Part shown: piece after piece, positions 17,236 to 26,199 of the stretch | Layout of the letters: the number at the start of each line of letters is the position of its first letter | How positions within the stretch are numbered: position 1 is the stretch's first letter | Assembly (NCBI GenBank): GCA_963579025.1 | Contig: CAUZFZ010000078.1 | Span: 1 to 45,554, forward strand | Direction: 5' to 3' | Length of the DNA stretch: 45,554 nucleotides | DNA from: CAUZFZ01 sp963579025 | GTDB taxonomy: Bacteria > Planctomycetota > Planctomycetia > Planctomycetales > Planctomycetaceae | Notes under the pieces: generated by a model | Told to the model about the DNA's origin: nothing | The model's input: only the letters and a program-made list of their open reading frames with translations | Databases searched by the model: none | Translations under genes and position numbers: made by a program

Positions 17236-18198
17236 ATGAGCCGACGTAAACTGGCACACACATCCCTGGAGATCTCTCCGGTTGCCCTGGGCTGCTGGCC
17301 GATTACCGGCATCACAAGCCTCGACGTGACGGTCGAGGATAGCGAGGCCACGATTCGGGCGGCCTTCGACGCGGGCATCAACTTCTTCGACACGGCTTAT
17401 TGCTACGGCTACGAAGGTGAGAGCGAGCAGATGATTGGCCGTGTCCTGGGCAATCAGCGGGACGAGACCGTGATTGCGACCAAAGGCGGGCTGCATTGGG
17501 AGAACGGCAGCATCACTCACGATGGACGTCCGGAGACGCTCAAGCGGGAATGCATCGAGAGCCTGCAACGGCTGGGAACGGATCGCGTCGAGCTGTATTA
17601 CCTGCACGCCCCGGACCCGAATGTGCCGGTGGCAGAATCTGCCGGAGCGATCGCCGATCTGATTGATACGGGCGAGGTGCTCGCCGCAGGTCTGTCGAAC
17701 GGATCCGTCGAACAGCATGCTGAGTTTCATGCCGTCTGCCCGCTGACTGCCAGTCAGCCGCACTACAACATGTTGCAGCGTGAGATCGAGGAATCGCAAC
17801 TTCCGTGGTGCATTGAGAATGATGTCTCGGTCGCGGTGTATTGGCCATTGCTGAAAGGACTGCTGGCCGGAAAGTTGCCACGCGACCGACAGTTCGACGA
17901 CAAAGATGGACGCAAGAAGTATCCGATGTTTCACGGAGAAGAGTGGCAAAAGAACCAGGACTTTCTGGACAGCCTGCGCCGCGTGGCATCCGACATCGGT
18001 CGGCCACTCATCGAAATGGTCATCAACTGGACGCTGCAGCAGCCGGGAATCACGAGTGCGCTGTGCGGAGCCAAACGGCCCGATCAAATCCGCGAATCCG
18101 CCGCTGCGATGAGTTGGCAGCTTTCCGAAGAAGAGCACGCTGCAATCGATCAGTGCATCGCCGAGCGCGGCAACGTCGTGTCACGCGGGGCGGTGTGA
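17236..18198 (+). CDS. Aldo/keto reductase
   Basis: 320 residues with a complete aldo/keto reductase TIM barrel. The catalytic tetrad is visible: Asp in F-D-T-A-Y-C-Y-G with the Tyr a few residues on, Lys in A-T-K-G-G, and His in Y-L-H-A-P-D. The C-terminal NADPH-binding part contains a W-T-L-Q-Q-P-G-I-T-S segment followed by G-A-K-R-P-D-Q-I, as usual in the family. It is an NAD(P)H-dependent oxidoreductase, probably cytoplasmic; substrate cannot be told from sequence. It ends 9 bp before the end of the convergent HEAT/CxxCH gene. Confidence 0.9.
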   Translation: MSRRKLAHTSLEISPVALGCWPITGITSLDVTVEDSEATIRAAFDAGINFFDTAYCYGYEGESEQMIGRVLGNQRDETVIATKGGLHWENGSITHDGRPETLKRECIESLQRLGTDRVELYYLHAPDPNVPVAESAGAIADLIDTGEVLAAGLSNGSVEQHAEFHAVCPLTASQPHYNMLQREIEESQLPWCIENDVSVAVYWPLLKGLLAGKLPRDRQFDDKDGRKKYPMFHGEEWQKNQDFLDSLRRVASDIGRPLIEMVINWTLQQPGITSALCGAKRPDQIRESAAAMSWQLSEEEHAAIDQCIAERGNVVSRGAV

Positions 18199-18207
18199 GC
18201 GCGACGA

Positions 18208-19650
18208 TCAGTCGGAAGATGCAATCACGTTAGTCCAATGCTGCGCCTCGAGTTGCTGCAAGGCAAACAGCACGGAACGGCGCTGTGGATAGTCATGACT
18301 GCGGTACCGCCGTTGCAGGTAGCGAGCATCCACTTCCGAGATACGATTGGTTCGGACGAAGTAGTCGAAACGCTGGTGTTCTGGCCAGGGAGCCGGCTCC
18401 TCCATTTCATGACGTACGGAGAAATCCTGGCGCAAGTACGTGATGTCGGCCCGGACCGATTCAGCCGACGAGTTGCGTCCGGAGTATACGATGATGCGTC
18501 GACCGGGAATCGGGACAGCAGCGTCGAGCCTGTTTTCAGCCGCGCGAAATCCAATGCCGTCGACCGAAGGAGCATGGCAGAGCAAGCAGTTTCTGAGGTG
18601 GTTGACCCGGGTCAGTTGGTGAACGAACCAGTTTCCATCAAGGTCTCGGTGCGGCAATTGAGGATTTGGCGCGTAGGCCAGATTGAGCAACTCCGTTCGT
18701 GCGTCCTGATCGTTGACAGCTACCAGTACGACGGCTGCATGCTGTGCTGCGGGAGCCCACACGTAGCGCAAACCGGTCATCAGAACTGATCGGAATTCGC
18801 TTGGATCCCGATCCAACAGGGCCGCAATGGAAGCGCTGCGTACGTCCGGTGCCGGATCAAAAACAGCACGCCCGGCGAGTGCTGCCGATGCTGTCGACGT
18901 TCGAAGATCGGCCAGCCATTCTACGATCGCCAGTCGTGCCGACACGCCACAACCCTGCATGATCTGCACGAGGCCAGGAATCGCACTCGAATCTCGGAAG
19001 CTGTTCCTAAGCTGCGCGAGAAACTTCGACCGATCCGCTTCGACACGTCGATCGAAAGCAGCTTCCGTGCTCCCCAATTCCGGGGCGCAGAAGCATCCCA
19101 ATGACGGTTGACTTCGAAGACGTCCAAACTGTTGAGAAACATGCCTGAGATTCTGTGTGGCGACCGCTGTCAATCGACACGAATCGCCCATGCTGATTGG
19201 CAGGCCGGCCAGGTCAGGTCGATGCTTCAGCCAGCGGTCCAGTGGCACAGGAGAGACTTCATCCTTCGACCAGTGACTTTCCTGCCGTTGGTGTTTCTGG
19301 ACTACCGTCCCGTTTCGATACTGCTGTATCTGGCCAATATAGTCGTCATGATGATCAACGCCGGTCAGCACATTTGAGTACAGATCGACCTCGAACGCCG
19401 TGTGCTGCAGACTTGTTACGCACTCGAACTCGGATAATTCCGCTGGCTGCGTCACCTTCATTTGCAAGTCGACAACGTGCGCCACATTCGACTGCGTGAC
19501 ATGTGGCGTATGGTCTCGCCGTGATTCGTTGTGCGCGCCGTACATCCGCAACGGTAGAAGTACCAGGAAATACAGGCCAGCCACGATGTAGGCAATCACC
19601 ATCCATCGATGATCAGGGCTGCGCGCAACGGCATCTCTGCGATAACGCAT
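18208..19650 (-). CDS. Membrane-anchored HEAT-like protein with CxxCH motif, short copy
   Basis: 480 residues. The ATG at 19650 is chosen because GAGG lies 6 nt upstream, exactly as in the paralogue next door. An N-terminal membrane anchor (about 17-34) is followed by a periplasmic region with HEAT-like helical repeats (about 220-325) and a C-L-L-C-H heme-c-type motif at 355-359. Conserved stretches shared with the upstream copy include R-P-D-L-A-G-L-P-I-S-M-G-D-S-C-R and N-H-L-R-N-C-L-L-C-H-A-P. It lacks most of the linker of about 100 residues between anchor and first domain seen in the longer copy. It is the second gene of a two-gene - strand unit (42-bp spacer). Function unknown; possibly a monoheme electron-transfer or sensor protein. 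Confidence 0.75.
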   Translation of the reverse strand: MRYRRDAVARSPDHRWMVIAYIVAGLYFLVLLPLRMYGAHNESRRDHTPHVTQSNVAHVVDLQMKVTQPAELSEFECVTSLQHTAFEVDLYSNVLTGVDHHDDYIGQIQQYRNGTVVQKHQRQESHWSKDEVSPVPLDRWLKHRPDLAGLPISMGDSCRLTAVATQNLRHVSQQFGRLRSQPSLGCFCAPELGSTEAAFDRRVEADRSKFLAQLRNSFRDSSAIPGLVQIMQGCGVSARLAIVEWLADLRTSTASAALAGRAVFDPAPDVRSASIAALLDRDPSEFRSVLMTGLRYVWAPAAQHAAVVLVAVNDQDARTELLNLAYAPNPQLPHRDLDGNWFVHQLTRVNHLRNCLLCHAPSVDGIGFRAAENRLDAAVPIPGRRIIVYSGRNSSAESVRADITYLRQDFSVRHEMEEPAPWPEHQRFDYFVRTNRISEVDARYLQRRYRSHDYPQRRSVLFALQQLEAQHWTNVIASSD

Positions 19651-19692
19651 GACTAACCTCACGTGGTGTTAGCAAAGTCGAGTAGCGGCGTT

Positions 19693-21441
19693 TCAATCGC
19701 GAGCGGTGATCACACGCTGTTCGCGCTGTGCGTCCAGTCGCTGCAAAGCAAACAGCACGGACCGGCGCTGGGGGTAGTCCTGGCTCGCGTAACGGCCCCG
19801 TAGCTCACGCACCTCACTGGGCGGCAGATGCCGTTTGCTCACGAAGTAGTCAAATCGCTGCTTCGTTGGCCATGGTGCGGAATTCTCGACTTCCTGAATG
19901 ACTGAGAAATCCTGCCGCAGATATGTCACGTCCGCTCGGACTGGGGCCAGGCCAGTCGAGTAATACGCAACAGGCAACGGCTCACCGGGGCTGGGTGTAT
20001 TGCCGGTCGGACGGGCTCCGCTTTCCACCTCCGGAGCGTGACAGAGCAGGCAATTCCGCAAATGATTGACGCTTGAGAGTTCGTGGACAGACCAGCCTCC
20101 CGCTTCGGTCTTTCGCGGAGCTCGGGGATCGGGTTTGGCGGACAGGGCCAGCAGGTCCGATCGGGCTTCCTGGTCATTCACCGCCACCAGTGCTTCGGCG
20201 GCGTGTTGAGCGGCCGGCGGCCAGACGTAGTTCAGCCCGTGGAGTAGAACCGAACGAAACTCTGCCGGTTCCCGCTCTTTCAGAGCTTCGACGGAAGCCG
20301 ATCGCACAGCCGGAGAGGGATCGAAGATGGCGCGTCCGGCGATCGCGTTGGATGCCACCGGGTCACTGACAGTGGACAGCGTCTGCACGGCAAGCAGACG
20401 GACCGTTTCAGATTCGCCCTGCATGATCTGCACCAGACCGGGAACTGCCGCCGGGAATCCGTGCTTTAATTGCAACGTCTGTTGAAATGATTCCGGGTCC
20501 GCCTCCACCCATTGCTCAAACTCTGCGTTCAACTCATCCGCGGTTGGCGACCTTCTGGATGTGCGGATCGCCCGTGCTCGAGCCAATCGCATCTTCAGAA
20601 ATGACTGCGATACACGATCCAGCTCCCGTGCCTGGTAGTCGGGAATCCGGCAGGAATCGCCCATCGAAATGGGGAGTCCGGCCAGGTCCGGCCGCTGGGT
20701 CAACCAGCTTCGAAGTGGTGTGTATTGCCGGGCCTGCGCCAGTTCCTCCTTCAGTCGGGCACGAAGCCGGTCTTGATCAGCCTTGATCTCTTCCGTGGCC
20801 CCGGGCACGGCATCCAGCAGCGCCTTGCTTCCGGAATTCAGCCGAGCGGGTCGTGCAAGGCGTAGGTGCAGGTCCTGAATGGTTGCCAGAGCCGCCTTAC
20901 GAGTCTGACTGACTTCTTTGCCGTAGTCCCTGCTGCGGTCACGCCTTTTGTCTGCACCTGTATAAAGATCGAATTCGACCGCGGTCTTCTGCAGGCTGGC
21001 CAGGAACTCAGATTCGGACAGGGCATCCGGTGCTTCGATCAGCTCCGACGGCGCTGGATTTGATCGACTGGCCGTGGTTGTCGAAAACGTGACCGTTGAT
21101 CCATTCGTAGACGGTGCCGAAATCGTCGCCGGTTCACGAGACTCAGGCAACACGTCCGAACTTGTGACAACCTGCGCTTCCGAGGACGAATTCACGGGCT
21201 GCGTGTCGACGCGGGGGACAATTCCCGGTTGCAGAACGGTCTGGCCGGCATCAACTGGCAACGATCCAATCTGTGGCGAAGCTGTCTGCGCGGTGGGACT
21301 TGTCGTCACGGCAGACTCGGCCGGCGTTGATCGCATGCGAAGTATCAGGCACGGCAGAATCAGCAGTCCGGTCGCGATGTAGGCGACCGCCATCCAGCGA
21401 TGACCGCAACTTCTCTCGGATACCGGGATTCCAGATTGCAT
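19693..21441 (-). CDS. Membrane-anchored HEAT-like protein with CxxCH motif, long copy
   Basis: 582 residues. The ATG at 21441 (GAGG 6 nt upstream) is preferred over the longer open frame to 21495 because the protein then aligns with the short copy from the start. Anchor helix at about 16-36, Ser/Thr/Pro-rich linker (about 37-135), a helical region (about 140-250), HEAT-like repeats (about 330-432) and a C-L-L-C-H motif at 464-468. It is the first gene of the pair. The two proteins are full-length paralogues from a tandem duplication, with the heme-binding Cys and His kept in both. One covalently bound heme c is expected if cytochrome maturation acts on them. No characterised family was recognised. 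Confidence 0.75.
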   Translation of the reverse strand: MQSGIPVSERSCGHRWMAVAYIATGLLILPCLILRMRSTPAESAVTTSPTAQTASPQIGSLPVDAGQTVLQPGIVPRVDTQPVNSSSEAQVVTSSDVLPESREPATISAPSTNGSTVTFSTTTASRSNPAPSELIEAPDALSESEFLASLQKTAVEFDLYTGADKRRDRSRDYGKEVSQTRKAALATIQDLHLRLARPARLNSGSKALLDAVPGATEEIKADQDRLRARLKEELAQARQYTPLRSWLTQRPDLAGLPISMGDSCRIPDYQARELDRVSQSFLKMRLARARAIRTSRRSPTADELNAEFEQWVEADPESFQQTLQLKHGFPAAVPGLVQIMQGESETVRLLAVQTLSTVSDPVASNAIAGRAIFDPSPAVRSASVEALKEREPAEFRSVLLHGLNYVWPPAAQHAAEALVAVNDQEARSDLLALSAKPDPRAPRKTEAGGWSVHELSSVNHLRNCLLCHAPEVESGARPTGNTPSPGEPLPVAYYSTGLAPVRADVTYLRQDFSVIQEVENSAPWPTKQRFDYFVSKRHLPPSEVRELRGRYASQDYPQRRSVLFALQRLDAQREQRVITARD

Positions 21442-21623
21442 GATTGACCTCAATGTCCCTGTCGTTCGACGGTCGACTGATTCCGAGAGTCGCATCCTCG
21501 GACATTTGCCGGGGCGAGTAGCCCGCTACTCTGAGCTGGCTGCACTGATCAAGGCGTTTTGATATGACCAGCGTCCGACACTGTCAACGAATATCGGAAG
21601 ATATGCCTCAGGGGAGAGACTCG

Positions 21624-23000
21624 ATGTCCCATACAGGTCAGGTGGGTGCGGCCTTTCAATTGGTTTTGCTGATTTCACTGTCGGTCCCGGCCTGCGGTGG
21701 TGATGCGTCCGGCTGGCGAACTGATGGCACGGGGTACTACGCCGATGCGGATCCCCCGAAAACGTGGTCTGATCAAGAAAACGTCGTCTGGAAAACAGAG
21801 CTGCCGGGTCGCAGTCACTCGTCTCCTGTTGTTTCCGCGGGCCGCGTCTTCGTGTGCTCGGATCCCGCCGAATTGCTGTGCCTGAACGTGTCGGACGGGG
21901 AGATCCTGTGGCAGAAGTCACACCAGTGGTCGGATGTGTTTCCGCCAGAGAAGGTCGCGGAAATCGAGGCGTCCTACGTGCAGGCGAAAGTGCTGGAAGA
22001 GCAGCGGAAGCAACTTCACAGGGAGTTCGGCGAACTCAGAAAGGCTGATCCCGAGGGAAACAAAGCGAGAATTGAGGAACTCAAGGAACAGGCCGTCTCG
22101 CTGGAGTCCCGACGTAAGGAGCTACTGCGCTATCCACCGCCGCGGCGTGGAGCGTCTGGCAACTCGGCCGCCACACCTGTCACCGATGGCCACATTGTCG
22201 TGGCCCTTTTCGGCACGGGTGTTCTGGCCGCGCATACCGTCGAGGGTGAGCGACTTTGGATGACGCACATCGAAGTACCGCAGTCCGGATTCGGACACAG
22301 TGCGTCGCCCGTTCTGGTCGACGGACTCGTCATCGTTCACATTCACGACATGGTGGCTCTTGATGCGAAGACCGGTGAGGAAGTCTGGAGAACGAAACTC
22401 CCGGCGCGATGGGGAACTCCTGTTGCAACCACGATTGGCGACACGCGGGTCATTGTCAGCCCGGGAGGCTCGATCATTCGCGCGAATGACGGTGTGGAAC
22501 TCGCGTCAAAACTCTTCCGGCTGGGTAACAACTCACCGATCGTGGCCGGCAACATCGTCTATGCCATGGACCCTGATGGATTCCGAGCGTTTCGACTGCC
22601 GGACGAGGCGGCGGAACCGGTCGAAGTCGAAGTGCTATGGGAAGGCGGCGGAACCCGACAGCGCAGCTTCGCATCGCCGGTACTGCATGACGGTCAGATT
22701 TTCAGCGTCACGGAAAGCGGTATCTTTGAAGTGACTGATGCGGCGACCGGAAAGCTGATTGAACGTCGTCGAATGGAATTTAAAAAAGGGCGTGTCTACG
22801 CAAGCGTGACTGCCGCCGGAGGACTCGTCTTCGTCGGCTGCGACAACGGCGAGACGTCAGTCATGAAAGCGGATGGCGACTTTGAAGAAGTGGCCCGCAA
22901 CCGCTGTGAGGGCTACAGCTCCTGCCCGGTCTTTGCAGGTAAGCGAGCGTTCCTGCGGACGAGGTCGCACCTCTACTGCATTTCCGACGATGGGCCGTAG
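21624..23000 (+). CDS. PQQ-type beta-propeller protein
   Basis: 458 residues from the ATG at 21624, with GGGGAG 7 nt upstream; the open frame begins further up at 21564 but without comparable support. A hydrophobic N-terminus ends in V-P-A-C-G-G (C near residue 24), which could be a lipobox or a plain signal peptide. The body shows PQQ_2-like propeller blades, each with a V-x-x-L-D/A-x-x-G-E-x-x-W pattern (for example A-L-D-A-K-T-G-E-E-V-W). A charged helical insert of about 65 residues (about 105-170) interrupts the first blades. In planctomycetes such proteins are usually extracytoplasmic and of unknown ligand; PQQ dehydrogenase activity cannot be assumed. Confidence 0.8.
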   Translation: MSHTGQVGAAFQLVLLISLSVPACGGDASGWRTDGTGYYADADPPKTWSDQENVVWKTELPGRSHSSPVVSAGRVFVCSDPAELLCLNVSDGEILWQKSHQWSDVFPPEKVAEIEASYVQAKVLEEQRKQLHREFGELRKADPEGNKARIEELKEQAVSLESRRKELLRYPPPRRGASGNSAATPVTDGHIVVALFGTGVLAAHTVEGERLWMTHIEVPQSGFGHSASPVLVDGLVIVHIHDMVALDAKTGEEVWRTKLPARWGTPVATTIGDTRVIVSPGGSIIRANDGVELASKLFRLGNNSPIVAGNIVYAMDPDGFRAFRLPDEAAEPVEVEVLWEGGGTRQRSFASPVLHDGQIFSVTESGIFEVTDAATGKLIERRRMEFKKGRVYASVTAAGGLVFVGCDNGETSVMKADGDFEEVARNRCEGYSSCPVFAGKRAFLRTRSHLYCISDDGP

Positions 23001-23197
23001 TACGCTCCCACGGATGAATGCTCCGACGTCCGGGAAACTGTGCTTGTGGATTGTCGACGGCTATTCTCTGTCGGCTGTTGTGATCGGCGAAGAAACCGTG
23101 GACTCCGTCGACCATTGGACTATTGCATGCCAGGGCCCTTCGCACATTCGTCATTGACTGATTCCAGACACTCCGCTGGTAGCCGGGATATTTTGAC

Positions 23198-26020
23198 ATG
23201 AAATTACAACGTCAAATCGTGTTGGCACTGGCCGTGGCGGTTACTGGCCGCGTCGCACTGGCGGCGGATGAACCCACACCGGATTGGTCGAAACAGGTCG
23301 CTCCGATTCTGCAGAAGCACTGCGTCGGTTGTCACAACGCGGACGATCGCGAGGGCAAGCTGTCGCTGGAATCGTTCGCTGATCTGCTCAAGGGCGGCAA
23401 GCATGGATCGGCCGTGCAGCCGGGTGAGCCGAAGTCCAGCCGACTGCTGCTGCTTGTGAGCGGGCAGGCGAAGCCTGTCATGCCGCCGGATAAAGACGAG
23501 CGGTTGAGCAAGGAGCAGATCGCGATTCTGACGGCGTGGGTCGAAGGCGGTGCCAAAGGACCGGACGGCGAAGAGCCGTTACGGCGTTCGTTGATCGTTC
23601 CGAAGATCGCCGCGCCTGCGGGTCTCAAGAAGCCGATCGCGTCTGTCGCGGTTTCCCCCGATGGAAAGCGGCTCGCGGTGGCCCGCTTCTCACGGGTTGA
23701 GATTCGTGACGCAAAGTCACTCAAGCTGATCAGTGAGCTGACGGACTTTCCAGGCAAAGTTAACTCGGTCCAGTTCTCGGCGGACGGCAACTTCCTGGTA
23801 ACCGCTTCGGGGATCACCGGGCTGTATGGTCGCGCTCAGGTCTGGGAAGCAAAGCAGAATCGTCTGGTCCGAACTTTCGAGGGGCACCGCGACACGATGT
23901 ACGCGGCAGCGTTGAGTCCGGACGGTTCGTTACTGGCGACGGCCAGTTACGACCGCAAGATCGTGCTGTGGGACGCTGCATCGGGAAAGCAGGTCCGCAC
24001 GTTTGAAGGGCACAACGGCGCGATCTTCGACCTCGCGTTTCATCCGGACGGGACAATTCTCGCGAGCGCAAGCGCTGACCAGACGATTAAGCTCTGGCAT
24101 GTTGAGCAAGGCATTCGACTCGACACGCTTGGACAACCGCTGAAAGAACAGTACGTCGTGCGATTTTCGCCGGATGGGAAACACATCGTCGCGGGAGGGC
24201 TCGATAACCGGATCCGCGTGTGGAAGGTGGTGAGCCGCAGCAAGCCGCAGATCAATCCGCTGCTGTTCGCCCGAATCGCACATGAGGGAGCCGTCATCCA
24301 GCTTGGATTTTCCTCGGACGGATCGAAGCTGGTATCTATCGCCGACGACCAGAGCATGAAGGTCTGGGAAACACAGACCTACACACAGTTCGCCGGGCTT
24401 GCAAAACAATCCGACGTCACGTCGGCACTGGCGATGATTCCGAAGAGTGCCGCATTCGTCGTCGGCCGATCGGATGGCAGCATCGAACGCTACACCCTGG
24501 ATGGGATCAAACCGGAGACGAGTTCCGCGGAAACGGCCGTTGCAACTGTGACGGCGTCCGGAGATCGGCCGTGGCAGGAGATTCACGAAACTGAGCCGAA
24601 CGATTCGCCTGAGTCCGCCGCCACGATCCAGTTGCCGGCAAAGGTTAAAGGTGCCATTCACGCGACCGCGCAGGGCGCTGAGTCCGATTCCGACCTGTTC
24701 CGCTTCGCTGCCAAAGCCGGTGAAGTCTGGGTGTTCGAAACGAACGCTGCCCGCAGCAAGTCGCCTCTCGATTCGAAGATCGAGATCCTGAACAGCGAAG
24801 GGCATCCTGTTCCGCGCGTGCTGTTACAGGCGGTCAGGGATTCGTACATCCAGTTCCGCGGCATCAACTCAGACACGCGCGATTGCCGTGTTCACAACTG
24901 GGAAGAGATGGACTTGAATCAGTATCTGTATCTCAATGGCGAGGTCGTCCGGTTATGGCTCTGGCCGCGCGGTCCGGACTCGGGGTTTCAGTTCTATCCG
25001 CAGACCGGAAGCCGCCGCCTTTACTTTGACACGACTGCGATGTCTCACCCACTGCACGAAACGTGTTACATCGTGGAAGCGCACTCGCCCGGAAGAAAGC
25101 TGATCTCGAACGGTCTTCCCACCTTCACGATCAATTACGAGAACGACGACGACTCGCGTCGGCAGCTTGGCAAAGACTCACGACTGACGTTCACGGCGCC
25201 GACGGATGGCGAATATTTGATCCGAGTTTCGGACGTGCGCAGTTTCCACGGCGAGAAGTTCAGTTACGAATTGACCGCGCGCCCGCAGCAGCCGGACTTC
25301 AGTGTGCGGCTCGACGGAGCCAACCCGGCGATCAACGCCGGCAACGGCAAGGAATTCAAGGTGATCGCGGATCGGAAAGACGGCTTCGAGGGTAAGATTC
25401 ACGTCCACATCGACGGACTGCCGCCGGGCTTCCAGGTGTCGAGCCCGCTGATCATCGAATCCGGTCAGGACATTGCCTACGGAACCATCAATGCGTTGCC
25501 CGATGCAGAGAAACCCACTGCAGAAAATGCAAAGTTCTCCAAGGTCATCGCGACCGCCGTCATCAATGACAAGGAAATCAAGAAGGACGTCAATAATCTC
25601 GGCGAGATCAAACTGGCTGACGCCTCAAAGATCCTCGTTGCGATCGGACCCGACGACAGGCAGCTTGCCACCGCGAGCACGCAGATCGAAATTGCAAAGC
25701 CAGCGTTTGGTCAGGCCAATCCGCTGGAGCTGACCATTGCTCCGGGAGAGACGATCACCGCGCGTGTGCATATCCAGCGCAACAAAGACTTCAACGGGCG
25801 CGTCGGCTTTGAAGCGATTGCGCACAATCTGCCGCACGGGGTTATCGTCGACAACGTCGGCCTGAGTGGGCTGCTGATCGTCGAAGGCCAGACAGAACGG
25901 CAGTTCTTCCTGACGGCCGCGGACTGGGTCCCGGAACAAACGCGAGTCTTCCATCTGCGCAGCAAGCAAGAAGGCGGCCAGGCCACGTGGCCCATCATTC
26001 TTCACGTGCGGAAAAAATGA
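23198..26020 (+). CDS. PSCyt1 cytochrome-WD40-PPC secreted protein
   Basis: 940 residues with a signal peptide (1-22, cleavage after A-L-A-A). A PSCyt1 domain at about 28-125 carries the heme motif C-V-G-C-H (42-46) and the downstream M-P-P. WD40 repeats fill about 130-430, with repeated S-P-D-G...W-D/E/K patterns. A PPC-type domain begins at about 465 (E-T-E-P-N-D-S) and beta-sandwich regions continue to the end. It belongs to the large planctomycete family of extracytoplasmic heme-propeller proteins whose physiological role is unresolved. It is in the same direction as the PQQ protein (197-bp spacer) and the G8 protein. Confidence 0.88.
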   Translation: MKLQRQIVLALAVAVTGRVALAADEPTPDWSKQVAPILQKHCVGCHNADDREGKLSLESFADLLKGGKHGSAVQPGEPKSSRLLLLVSGQAKPVMPPDKDERLSKEQIAILTAWVEGGAKGPDGEEPLRRSLIVPKIAAPAGLKKPIASVAVSPDGKRLAVARFSRVEIRDAKSLKLISELTDFPGKVNSVQFSADGNFLVTASGITGLYGRAQVWEAKQNRLVRTFEGHRDTMYAAALSPDGSLLATASYDRKIVLWDAASGKQVRTFEGHNGAIFDLAFHPDGTILASASADQTIKLWHVEQGIRLDTLGQPLKEQYVVRFSPDGKHIVAGGLDNRIRVWKVVSRSKPQINPLLFARIAHEGAVIQLGFSSDGSKLVSIADDQSMKVWETQTYTQFAGLAKQSDVTSALAMIPKSAAFVVGRSDGSIERYTLDGIKPETSSAETAVATVTASGDRPWQEIHETEPNDSPESAATIQLPAKVKGAIHATAQGAESDSDLFRFAAKAGEVWVFETNAARSKSPLDSKIEILNSEGHPVPRVLLQAVRDSYIQFRGINSDTRDCRVHNWEEMDLNQYLYLNGEVVRLWLWPRGPDSGFQFYPQTGSRRLYFDTTAMSHPLHETCYIVEAHSPGRKLISNGLPTFTINYENDDDSRRQLGKDSRLTFTAPTDGEYLIRVSDVRSFHGEKFSYELTARPQQPDFSVRLDGANPAINAGNGKEFKVIADRKDGFEGKIHVHIDGLPPGFQVSSPLIIESGQDIAYGTINALPDAEKPTAENAKFSKVIATAVINDKEIKKDVNNLGEIKLADASKILVAIGPDDRQLATASTQIEIAKPAFGQANPLELTIAPGETITARVHIQRNKDFNGRVGFEAIAHNLPHGVIVDNVGLSGLLIVEGQTERQFFLTAADWVPEQTRVFHLRSKQEGGQATWPIILHVRKK

Positions 26021-26199
26021 CACCGCATGTGGGCATCATCATTTGCCTGCGCCACGGACCTTTGTTCGCTGGATGCGCACTTCAGATCTCAAGTGCCCTC
26101 GCGCTGGCACATATCAGCAATCGTCGATATGACTCGACCGCTACCGGCAAACGGTACGCCATGCGGCCCGCGGAATCATTGACACTCAAGGATTGTGCC

